Assembly (NCBI RefSeq): GCF_004027225.2
Contig: NC_044288.2
Location: 20,408,744-20,472,743, forward strand
Origin: Strigops habroptila
Taxonomy: Eukaryota > Chordata > Aves > Psittaciformes > Psittacidae
DNA length: 64,000 nt
Reading direction: 5' to 3'
Below are positions 32,229-44,600 of this stretch, in pieces. Made by a program: the position numbers and the translations under genes. Under the pieces are notes generated by a model. The model did not search any database and was not told the DNA's origin. It saw nothing but the letters and a program-made list of their open reading frames with translations. Each line of letters starts with the position of its first letter. Position 1 is the stretch's first letter.

Positions 32229-32653
32229 TTTATTGAATATTCAGGTAAATAGTTCACATTAATACAGGCTACATAAAGTAGAGCCACTATACGACATGAA
32301 ATTTACTCAGCTTTTAAGTCTGTAAACAATTATACATGTATTTACCACCCTAATAGGTTGAAATCATGTCCATGTCATCAGCTATTTCTCTGCTGCATAC
32401 AAGGAGCGTTCAGTAGTGTTTAGCCAAAAGCACTAGTTTTGTCTGATTTATAAGTTCAAAATGGCTAAACTAACCAGAGAACAGAATCAGTTTTACAGGT
32501 AAATCAATTGGTTGTTATACAGTGGGCCATTAAGTTTCCATTGTTCCAGCCCACAGAAAATTGCTTAGTTAGGCACATTAAAAAAAAATCCCCAGGGTTC
32601 TTCCAAGATCATAGATTCCCAAACAAGGCTAAAAAAGGATAGACCCCCTTAAA
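32229..32653 (-). other. ANKHD1: ANKHD1 3'UTR with poly(A) signal
   Basis: The minus strand has AATAAA at 32229-32234, 420 nt after the ANKHD1 stop. This would end the stand-alone ANKHD1 mRNA; bypassing it would allow read-through into EIF4EBP3. Confidence 0.6.
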
Positions 32654-35600
32654 TCAGTTGACGTACTTGAGATGCATGTTTCCAATGTGAGGTGCCCAGG
32701 TGCCAGGCCAAATCTACAGCAAGAAATAAAAAGACAAGGCTATTATGAAAACAAATAAAGGTTCCTTTAACAGAGCGTTTAACCACTAGAGGGGGCAAGC
32801 TGAAGGCTTCCCCCTCAAATACAACCAGACTGTCCAGCGGCTGAGAGCCCTCTTCGGCTCTGGCCAAAGTTTGACTGACAACCTGAAAGACGCCGAGTAC
32901 GGATATAAACCCTCTCACTTATAACACAGTCGGTTACCTGGCTGAGCAGTCTTGAAATGCTGCTTATTTCACCTGAAAGGTTTGGATGGGATAGCACCAT
33001 ATGTTTTGTATAAACACACACACACAGTAGGGAGAAGTCATGCAAACATTTTCAATTCTAGCATCAAAGAACTGAACAAAACCCGTCACCTACCCAAAGG
33101 TGAAGAAAACCAAATGAAAGCACAGCACTGTAAAAGCCCCAGGTAAGCAAAGTTGGAAGAAAGCAGCCACACTACCTGCTGAGCATCAGTACATTCTGTC
33201 GAGTTCTGGACAACTTTGATCATGGGATTCCAGGCAGGATCCGGAGTATGGAGCCCATTAAAGAGGGGTCCTCCTGGGCCATCCGCCAGCTGCGGGTGCG
33301 AGGGGATCAGAGTGCCGCCATACATGGAGATGGGTAGGCCCTGAGGGAACAAGAGGAAGCACCATCAGTGAAGGCAGCAGTGGTTGTGAAGGATGATCAT
33401 GGCACCACATCTGCCAAGATGACCGAGGCAGCTCACCTCCATACGTGGCGTTCACCTACTGCCACTTAGCTCTGTGAGGAAAGAGGCAGAGCATGGAACC
33501 CAGTGACTCTTCAGAGCTTGAAACTCAAGTCAGTTCACCCATTTTTCTGAGATTACACCTCACCAGCATGCAGCAGCCTCTGCACAGCACTTTCAGATCA
33601 CCCCATAAAGCCAGACACAGCAGCTGTACAAAGTGACCCCAGTGTTCCCCCTGTCACCTCTGCAGCATGCAGTACTGTTGGTGCCCGCAGGGCTGCACTT
33701 CAGCAAAGCCCCTATTACAGCTCAGAGCCTTCAAGGCTCCAAGTTGAAGATTTTTTTATAAATTACTAATGGCCATCTAAAATATTCTTCCAGTTCAGAA
33801 AGAGCAAGCTGCAAAGCAGCTTTTTGCGATCATGAGATTTCTTTCATGTGTTGCAATGATTGCTGGTAGGAAATTTAGGAGATTCCAAGAGCACGTGCTA
33901 CAGCTACTTCTGACACGTGCTGTGAGCAGGTCTGCTGTTGAGCACATCATCCTGGACACTCCTTCAGTGGTAGCTCAGCGAGCTGGCTAAGGCCTGGCTA
34001 CATGTCTGCCTCAAGCTACTTCCCAGTGTTCACATACTGGGCACAGATTTACAAGCGGTCCTCCCATCTTGCCGGTTCCTTAAGAAAAGCACGTAGGATT
34101 CATGGGCATGATTTGTACTAAAAGCATTAAGCAAAGCTTGAATCAGCTTCAAGAGACTAGCAAGCGTTATGGAACATTTCTGAGTGACTGAGCCTCTGAG
34201 AAAGGAAACACTGGAGAGGCACAGAGGCATTCAGCTACTCGACAAGAGAACATCTGCAATGTACAAATTCTGGTTTTGTTGAAGTGCACCACCAGGATTG
34301 GGGGATGAAAGGAGGTTCAGGACTAGGTGCAGCAAGCAGCAGTAAAAAAGGCACACACATACAGTGTGAACAGGCAGAAGAGGAGACACAAAGAGAAAGT
34401 CCTTGGTCATTTTACAGACTAAATCCCACCCTTTGTAACTTACTTTAGAAAAATCCACAAAACTATTTGGCATAGGTTGGTGGAAAATATTCGAGGGAGC
34501 CACTATCCCAGAATCATCTCTCTCCATTGGCTGATGCTGAGAAAACGTGCCTGGGTCCGACAGCTGCTGATGCATCGGATGATTTCCCATGACAGGCTGG
34601 GACCAACCTGACAAGCCTTCTGGAAAAGAGGATATTAAAAATGTCTGATTACAACTCACTGAAGACACTGTGCAGCAGAATTCAGCAGCTGTGCACACCT
34701 ACATATATCAAAGGCTCTCTGAAAACACAATGACACAGAGCTATCTTCGGGCTCTGCTCTGAGCAAGTGCAAACTTTCCACAGCCCAAAGTAGGAAGATA
34801 TCTCAGATTTTTGGCTAATAACCCATTACAGGCAATGCAAACACACAAGTCTTATCTGCAGCATCAAGGCCTTTCACAGGGAAGCTGCAGCAGGCAACAT
34901 TTATATAAGGCTGGCCACACACACACTCTTTTTCCCTCCAGCTCCCACAACCTCTCACGTACCACAGGAACACAGAAAAAAGTTACACTTGGGACAGGGG
35001 CAAACATAAGTACAGAAGAGAGAATGGTGAAGCCAGGGAAGCCTGGCCAGCCACATGCTGTCTGCATGGACATTGATCTTGATCCTTCAGACAAGCATGG
35101 AGATAATGGGGGCCACCAGCTGCAGCTCCTCCTTTCCACAAGGACCTCAAACTATCAGGAAACTGAATGTAAAACTCCAGGTGTTTCAAAGTAATTCTTT
35201 TGAAACTGGGGCTGCCTGGACCAGAAGTGACCCCATTCTATTCAGAGTCATGAGGAGATCGATGCAAAATTCAGCTTCCACAATTTGAGCAACCTGGTCT
35301 AGTGGAAGGTGTCCCTGCCCATGACAGGGGGCTGGAAGTAGATGAGCATTGATGTCCCTTCCAACCCAAACCATTCTATGATTCTATGCATTTTTGGATG
35401 TATTAGCTGCACCACAACTAATACTTTAAATTGTTAATGGAAAGCAAGCTAGAAACTTGGACAGAGGTAGCTGTTCCGTTAGGCCAAGGGTCAGACTTAG
35501 AAATGGACCCCCTTAAGAGATAAAAGTCATTTAGTTTTTAACTTCTGTATCGTTCAACAGACTCAATACGAAGTTTCTGAGCTGTTCTCCAGGTTTAAAA

Positions 35601-38600
35601 GTGTAAGCTGACAGACAAACCAGACTGGGTGAAAACCACCTGCATCAGGAGAGAAAACCACAGTACTTTCACTGATAAGCACTCTCCCTCCACTGACACG
35701 ATTTTTCCCTTCAGGACATCCTACATGGAAGTGGATTACTGTGGAATTCTTCTCCTCCTCCCCAACTTTCTTTTCAAGCGCAGTACTTCCAAAAGGCCCT
35801 ACAAGTTTCTTTAGGCTGCCCCAGGCTGTACAACAGACGTACCAGATACGCTGTTAACTCCAAAGGACCAAATGCCACTGTGACCGACGGGAGCTGTGAA
35901 GTTGGTTCCCAAGGGTGTCGGGGTGACAGATCCTCCCTGTCGAATCCTAGCCAGCCTTTCTGTCCCGATGGGCGGGGGAACCTTTCGGTCTTGGTTGGCG
36001 TTACCCGTTTTTGGCTGGCCCAAGTTAGAAGGTGCAGAAGCAGCTGAAAGGGGCGAAGATGATCCTGAGGAAACTGATGGAATAGGAGATTCACCTGCTG
36101 AAAAGAATATTTCTCTTGCTTAATTACACACAAAGCACACAAGCGTAAACGCTACCCGCTCTATCACCCCCCAACACTATCTCAAAGCAAATCATTAAAG
36201 GCTTTTTTTGGCAAGCATTCTTCAGGTCTTGCACAGAAATTCTGCTTAGAGTTTATTTTTTACTCTAAAATCAACATTCTAACACAAATGCTTTCAGCCA
36301 TCAGAATTATGCGATATTCTCATGACATAGCAGTACATCTAAATTAATTACAAGAAAGAATAAGAAACATGGAAGAGTTTCAGGAAGAGGTGAAAACATC
36401 AGCCAAAATACCATGAGTATCTAACCAGCCTAGTTTTTGTATCCGTCACTTCCAGCAGAAGAGAAATTAGACAGCTTCCCAAAGCCACATGTGTAACATC
36501 AGAGCCCAAGTCCCACCAACTGCAGAAGCGTCACTGACTCTTCTTGGGAAATCCAACTTCCTTTGAGCACTCATTTACATGTTTTGGTTCTTAAACTCAG
36601 AGTGACAACGAAGTTGCATGCAGTGACATGAAAAGCCTCTTCACCTCAGATACAGAATCAAAGACCCATATTTTCTGTAAAGCTACTTCCATGTTCTTCC
36701 CATTAGGAGAGAAACCTACTGTTACCTCGGATGATGCTTAAAGATTTTGGAGCATTTTAAGTAACATAAAATCATTCAAGAACCCCAATTGAAAAAAAAA
36801 AAGGGGGGGAGAGGGGGTGGGAAACCAGGCAAGTATAATTTCAAACCATGGCAAATGTGACATTTTCACCTAATATTACATTCATACTATTCAGAGGGCA
36901 ATCTTTAGCTTGGTACAACCACCTCCACTCCCCCACAGCCTCATGCCCTCTCATCTCAGAGCCTACAGTGACACATTATTTTGCCCAAACATGCCTTTAG
37001 TAATGCTACCAGAACTAGTGGTGTTTGACATGGGAAAAACACACAAAATAGCACAGCTTGGGATTTGCACACCATCCTCACAGCTGCTAAAAGCAATTGG
37101 AAAGCATTTTGTGCATCACTGGGTAATTTCCCCTCAAGTTACAAATCTACTAGAGACAATTGCTATGAATTTATAGTTAACTAAGACAGACCCATGAAGT
37201 TCCTACATGAATTTGTTGCGCTTGTCCAAGGATGTGGTGAAAAATGCTGTCTGTTAAAGCTGGGAGTCCCAACAGGCGCTGGCCCTTGAAGGTAAACCCG
37301 TGCTCCTTGTATGTTTGCTGAAAAGCCTGTCAAAGGACCTGAAGAAGAAGTTGTAGAGCTGTTGGATGGATCTAGAGAGGGTAAGCCTGAAATAAACATA
37401 AATTTGATTAAATATCTCTCTTTGGGAACTTGCTCCAAAGCACCAGAAGAGAGCTAGTGCTCCAAATATAATTAAAGCATCTCATCACCTTCGGGGGTAT
37501 CTGCACATGGTAAGTTCATTTTACAAGTGCACGATTCTCCCTTCGAAACCAACAGAAGGCATTTGCGTATGCTTTCTGGTTTGGCCTGAAGCTTGAACAA
37601 AACCAGCCATCCCTTTGGTCACTGAAAGGAAATTATCTTAAGCAGGGAGGGCAAAGGAGGAAAGCTGGGAGTGGCAAGGATCTTTGCTTACAAAAAAGCC
37701 ACGCAAGTCAAACAGGGATACAGGGCTCTGTGAAGGTCCCACAGGAATCCAGCACCAAGGAAGTAGCTCGCTGCAGTACGGTTTTTGCCATCCTATAGGT
37801 ACATTCACATACAGATTGGTCAGGACATGCTGTGTCCAGAGAAACAGGGCTGATGATGCACAGCACAGCAGGTGGGGGGGGGTTGCTTTCTACAGGGATG
37901 TAGTAAAAGGAAGGGAGAGATGGAGAGAAAGTTCAAAGTCCCACAAATATTATTAGCAAAGGGGGAATTACAGGTTTTTAATAAGCCAAAGCTTTTAAGT
38001 ACTTTTCCAAAATGTTGTAATAGCTCTCATCACACATTATTACCTGAAAGCAGAATTGGGCATAGCCATATGTTCACCTGAGTTTTGGGTTTAGTTTCAA
38101 GGGCCTATTAAACAAGACTAGTTTCAAAACCATTTGAACATTTCAAAATGACCACAACCAGGACCAGCCTATGCTGCTGCAGAGCAAGGTTGAAGGTTGT
38201 ACCGACTTCCACCACAGCAGTCTGCAAGCAGCAGTGGTGACAGGAAATGCCTTAGGTCACAGACCAGAGGTGCACCTTCCATTGCCTGTGCACCTTCCTG
38301 CAAGCCAGGTCTTTTTCCCCCCAATATTTTCAAGCACATCAACCTGATGTACTGCTTCCAGAAGTGCCAGATCCAACCTGCTTACACTGACAGAAATGAC
38401 TCTCTGGATTTGTAGGAGGTGCTTTTCTTACTAGCCTACCCCAAGGGTTAAAAAAAGAGATGTCTCCATTATAGACAAGGAGAAATCCATCACTACCATT
38501 ACCAAAATGTGGTGCTCAGATGAGGGAACCTGAGCAAGGGAGGATAATCTTCCAGGGTTTATCATAGCACAAAGTGCAAGACTCCATGGCTATAAGGGGG

Positions 38601-41600
38601 ATGCTCCTTCCTGTGCATGCACCTCCAGCTGAGGGCTCTCCCTGTGCACAGGCCATGAAGCTACCCTTGGGACCCTCTTGCTAAACCCCCATCCACAAAA
38701 CACCAGGTAGCCAAAAGGCCCCAGTGGTGCCCAACTCCACCACACATCAACCCTGAATTTCCAGCTGGCTGACAAACCACTGCACATCCTGAGTCTGCCC
38801 CATGCAGAAGGGGCAACAGAGCTGCCTATGGGCACTGCTGGTTTCCTAAATGGAGAACAAGGCAGAGATTATGACAAAAATAGCTCTTCTGCAGAAGAGA
38901 GATGCCCCGCTGTGCCTTCTGAAGGATGGTCAGCTTTCCCAGTGCAATGATTATACAGCCAAGGCCATTTCAGCACTGCTGTGTATTTTATACAGGTTGA
39001 AGGAAGTGACAGCCAAGTGAACGCACAGGTTCAATTCAGCAGTTTTCAGTTTGTGAAGAACACTTTTTATCATTATCTTGCCTTTCATAAAAGTGGATAA
39101 AAAAACCCCTTTGCTCAATATTAAAAATGGTTTCTATAAACAATGACTTATAGAATCCTGATTTCGGTAGTGAGCTTCCTATTTGTGTACTTACCCTCAA
39201 AATCAGGTTTTGTGATACTGAAACCTTTTGCAACACCATACTCTGTAGTTACTTGGGCCATCAGTTCAAATTCTTCATCATGCTCTGAAATTGTAACTGA
39301 GCTTTCAAGACCAGTGTATCAATCTCACACAAACTCTGCTCAAAATTCAGTTTATCAAAGCCTCCAGGCACTTCTGCAGATACTGGTTACTGCCAGGACT
39401 GCCTCCACCTTCAGAGCAACCACTGTGACACTTGGTCACCCCATGCAGAACAGGGACCCCATTTATTTCATGCAACTTCATATTCATGTGCTGCTTCCTA
39501 AGCTGGCATATTTCAAGCCTGTGATACCTTTCAATGCCATCTGGGCAAGGTCTCAAACCCCTTCTTACAATGCAGAGGAAAGAAGTAACAATTAGACTTC
39601 TTCTAGTTATTTCCACAGCCTCCTCTAATGGTTGTGCTACTAAGTCTGCCCTCAATCTGCAAACTGCTGGGACAAGAGATCTAAAGACATGAGTGAGACA
39701 AAAGGCCATTTCCAGAACAGATCCACAGCCAGTGAGATCCGCATTTGAGTCTGTGCCTCAAATGAACCACTGAATCAGAGAAAACTTAAGCTGCAACTGA
39801 GCTTACCTATGAATAGGAAAAGCAAAGCACCCAAACTCTACCCTGAGGTGACCACTTGTGTAAAACATTTGCCACAGCCCACTGTGCAAGACAAGCACAC
39901 AAGACAAACCTCTGCTCCATCAGGCCAAGGACGTAGAGTCAGAGGATAGGTGGACTGATGGCCATTACCAGTCCCTCCCATCACACACCAGTGTGCTGAA
40001 TCGCCCAGCAAGGCCCAGACTGCCCCTTGCCCAGTGTATCACTGTTGGCCAAAGGATAAGCCAGCAGTGACCAGAGCTCTCCCTCCCTTCTCCAAGTCTC
40101 ACAAAACCCGCCACTAAACCCTATGGGAACAGTCCCCAGGTCAACCCATGTCAGAGGCTGAGCTGAGAGGTCTGCTTCCCTGGGAAGAGGCAGTGAATGA
40201 GATGGGTGGGCAGACCACAGGACCACACTAACACTCCAAGGGAAAGCATTGGAGAGATCCTCAGCCTTCCATCCCCACTCCATTCCTCACTATCACACCT
40301 TCCAAACACCCCCCTCTCCCCAGGCTCCCCCAACTCCTCTCCTCCTGTGCAGACGATTTAGATTCTGAAACATAAGTGATCAAAAGCAGTATTAAGTAGA
40401 ATGACACCAAATCAATCAGCTGAGGAGCTGACTGACCAGTCACCTCCTGCCAGGCACAACTTATCAGCACATCCACCTATTTACAGTTTTTTCTTCACTT
40501 GCAATATCCTGATCAAATTCCACCTCAGAAAAAAAATGTGTTCTGTCCTAATCTTTTTGCGCTTCAGTTGAGAATGACTTCACCTTTATGTCCTCCAGGT
40601 AAACTATGTGAGCTCTCCTTGGGTATCTACCTAACCTTCCTAACTCAGGGAAGAAACAGATTCAGGCTACCTTTTAAATAGGTACAGTCATTTAAGGATA
40701 CAGAAAGGACCAATACATTTTTCCCAGGGACAAACAGATGACTTTAGCAGAAGGGAACAGCAACATTTTTTGCTGTCTCCGTATATGCAGGATGTGACTA
40801 TCAGAAAAATCAGCAGACCCCACTTGCCATAAGCTTCCTTCCTTAGAGGTTATTCCAGCAACAGCCAAATCCCAGTGTAGAGCACTGCAGGGAAAAAGCT
40901 GAGCCAACATAAGGTGTGTCTGGAGTCTGCTGAGCAGGGTCTGGCAACTCTTTTATTAGCAGCCTATTTGAGGAACAAGGTCCAGTTATTTTACCTCCCA
41001 CAGCTGTAGCTACATCTGGTTCCGCTACTGCACTGGGCAGAAGTGGCACAGGAGTGCCAAACACTGCAGGGGTAGAACAACTTCAAGGCACCATAAAGCC
41101 ATTATGGCAAGAATGAAAAGGAGAAGAGAGGGGCACAGACTAGATCCTTTAAGGGTCCTTTCCAGTCAAATGGGTAGAGTCAGTTGCCTGCAGCATAGTT
41201 TGACCACTCAGATGATAAAAATCATTTAGGCAGCGCACAGCAAGAGCAGGGAGCTCGCTGACTGTTCCTAATACATTTCAAATTAATGCAGATAAGCTTC
41301 ACCTGCTGTACTTAACAGCAGAAGGACAAGGACTTCATAATAAAACACACCATGCAGTAGCACACCAATTTCCCACAGCACAACATAAGCTTATTAAAAT
41401 CCTACAGTGGTAGAGACTGAAAGTACAGAGAGTTTACCCTCAACTGGATAAAGCTGGATTCTCAGATCAAACACTGAACCACTGCATGCAGTCACTCCTG
41501 CAGCTGGAGCCTGCCAGGAGTCCTGGCCCCACTGGTTCATGTATGGTATCACCAAACTCTGTTCTATTCCAACCCAAAAGCTATAATCAATGCTACTCCG

Positions 41601-44600
41601 AACAACACAAACAGGTGGAAACATTCCTGTCTCTTACAGTGGACAAGCAATGCAATGTCTGCAATGTTCCCACCACCTAACATCCTAGAAGAGCTGAAGA
41701 GAGAAAAAATCATCATCAATGTTTTAAAGAGCACTTGGAAAAAGTAGGCCATCCTCATTACATTAGTATACTCTGTCATTTATAAACTACTTCTCAGTTT
41801 GAGATGATCAGAGTGTAATGGTTGAAGAAGGAATTCTGTCCAGTGCATGACTGTAATGACTTACCTACAGGACTAGTCGAAACCCGCTGGGAAGGTGGCC
41901 TGAAACCAGGAGCCTTGGAGTTGTCAGGATGCACGTTTTCCACGTGTCCTAGCACAGAGTTATTCAGAAAGGTAGACTGAACAGTGAAGGACGGGTCAGC
42001 TGCTGCTCGGGTTGAGAGTGGACAGTCTCCCCATCCTTGGTTAGCTGGCACCTGGTTGCTATCAAAAAGACTACTAAAGTGATTGAAGAGCGTTGCTGGC
42101 CCAAAGGTAGGAGGCAATGATTTGTTTGCTGGGTTAATGTGCATCTGAGAACCGTTCATAACGTTCATGGCTGACGAAAGCTGCACTGCAGCAGGTGGAC
42201 CTTGAGAAGGTGTTAAAGGAACTTGATTCGTAACAAAAATAGACTGAGGATCTTGATGGAGGTTTGCATTTGGTACCACTGAATAGAAAGAACCTCTGGA
42301 CTGCATCCTGTGAGTAACTCGAGGTGCTGGTACAGCTACTTGAGGTAAGTTACTGTTGTCCTGATTATCTGCAACGACTGACCTGGGTGACGCTAAGCTT
42401 AAAGGAGCAGTTTCTGAGCTGGATGAAAAAGGCATCGGCACGGAAGGACTGATCTCGGACATGCTGGTTGGCAGTATTTCATCTTGGACATTGTTGAGCG
42501 GAGCAGGGCTGCTCGACGGGCGCGTTTCAGTGACTCCTGAGTTGCTGCTTGCTGACATACTGCAACTACTTGCAACTGAAGTCGGTGCACACGCACTTGC
42601 AGCGGGCTGGTCTGGTGCTGACGCCTTCTCTTTGGGTGCTGAGACAGCTGAGAAAGAGTCCGCTTTCAGCGCGGAATGCTGCGCTTGGGGAGCATTAGAT
42701 GGCAGAAATGCTGGGGGCACTTGCCCATTGCTTGGGGGAGCAGAGGAAGCTGAAGGCATAGTGCTACAGGTGCTTGTCACAGTTGAGATTGCTGTTGCTG
42801 CAGCACTTGTCTTGGGAACGCAGGCGAACAACTGCTTCCTGACCGACGAGGGAGTCCGATTACTGGTCACGCACAGCGGTTGGGTGGAAGCAGCTACAGA
42901 AGAGACAGTAATGGGACAAGTAGAAGTAGCTAATCCAGGAGACTCCGTCTGTAGGATATTCCCATTCTGATTACCTACACGGCTCGAACTGTTATGCTTT
43001 GGAGAGCTGTTTGTGCTGCCAGGGTTAACTGGTCTCACTGGGAATGGTCCCCAAGTGTTCGGTGAAGGTGAAAAAGTTCCTCCAAACTGGGCCATAGGTA
43101 AGCGAGGGTGCCGGATCTGTTGCATAGTTTGGGCAGCCAGCAAGGCAAAATGAGGGTGAGAATAAGCTAGAGGAAGAGACACTGGAAAAGATGAGCGCAC
43201 GTTGGCTGGGACATTCTTGTTCAGTTTGTTGGTAGGCTGGAAAGTAGATAGTGTTGATGACTGCGACGTGACGAGGGGCGGTGCCCCGAGGGGAAAGGAG
43301 TTCTTGTTTGAAGCAGTTGCAGTGCTGACCCCAGATGAAAAGTTTGCATGGATTGATTTGCTACTCGAAGCAGGGGTTCTTATATGAGTTTTAGGAATCA
43401 AGTCTTCCAGTTCCTTGGCAGGATCTTGAATAAGGGCATTGATGAGCTGCACTGCGTATCGCGTCGACTCCGTACCGCCCCTAGATTAAATACAAGCAGG
43501 TTTATCTTTTGCAAAAGGAACCCCTACTTTGTGCAACATTCCACAGCCTCAATTTTATACTGATCTGCAAGTCTATTGCATGTGTACTCCAGGAAGTTAT
43601 TTCTTGACTTTTGCTTATCTTTAGGATTATCTCTGAAGTAGATTTTCAGCATACTTTGGCAGCAGTAATATATGTTCTCTTCTAGTACCAAGAAGCTAAA
43701 AATGCCCTGTCTTAAGAAACAAACTTCCCCATAAATGACACTGTGGACTAACTCAAGACTTTCATTTCTAGATACTGTACCTTATAGTGATCATTCTCTC
43801 TCCATTCTTATCCTTTTGCTTATCAACGTCAATATGGGCACCAGTGACATCTTGAATTGCTGTGATGTTGCACCCACCTCTTCCCATTATTCTAGATACA
43901 ACCGAAGCTGGGACAGACAACTTCTTTGACCTATATCACAAAGATCACAAATCTGAGATGTATTCAAACTTCAAAGGCATAGAGAAGTCACTTGCTGTCT
44001 GACAAGGGGCTGAAGCAATAGTATTAAGTTTCAGGGCAGCAAGTGTTTTTCTGCTGATCACTTCTTCACCCTTTGGAGCCTCTCTTACACTCCTCCACTC
44101 AAATCAGTCATCACTCTCAATACCTGATGATCCTGAGAAGCATTTATTCCTGTGTTTATTTATTTATGCCACTGGCATTTATTTATTTATGCCTGACATT
44201 TATTTATGCCACTGTTTTAACACAGCTGTGTCTGCCTCACACTGCTTCAGAAACACTTTGGGATTTTACCTTACCATGTGTATCTTCAAAGTCAGACAAA
44301 TCCTTAGCTTACCAACCTAAATTTACATAAATAGTGCTGCTTCAAATATAAAAGTCCGTGGCTTAGCTACTTTGATCATCTATAGCAAGGGTTCACAGCA
44401 TGGAGAAGGTGGTTTTCCACCATCTTCTCAGGGATAAGGTCTGTAACACTTGAATTAATAACCCTTTTAAGTGTTTACTTCTCTCAGACTTCAAGGTCAG
44501 AAAGTTTATTGGCAACACCATGCAACAGTGGATAGGAGACTTAAATTGTGCAGTTCTGTGATTTAAGGAGCTGCTGGAAGGCACTGTGAAGCCAGCACAG

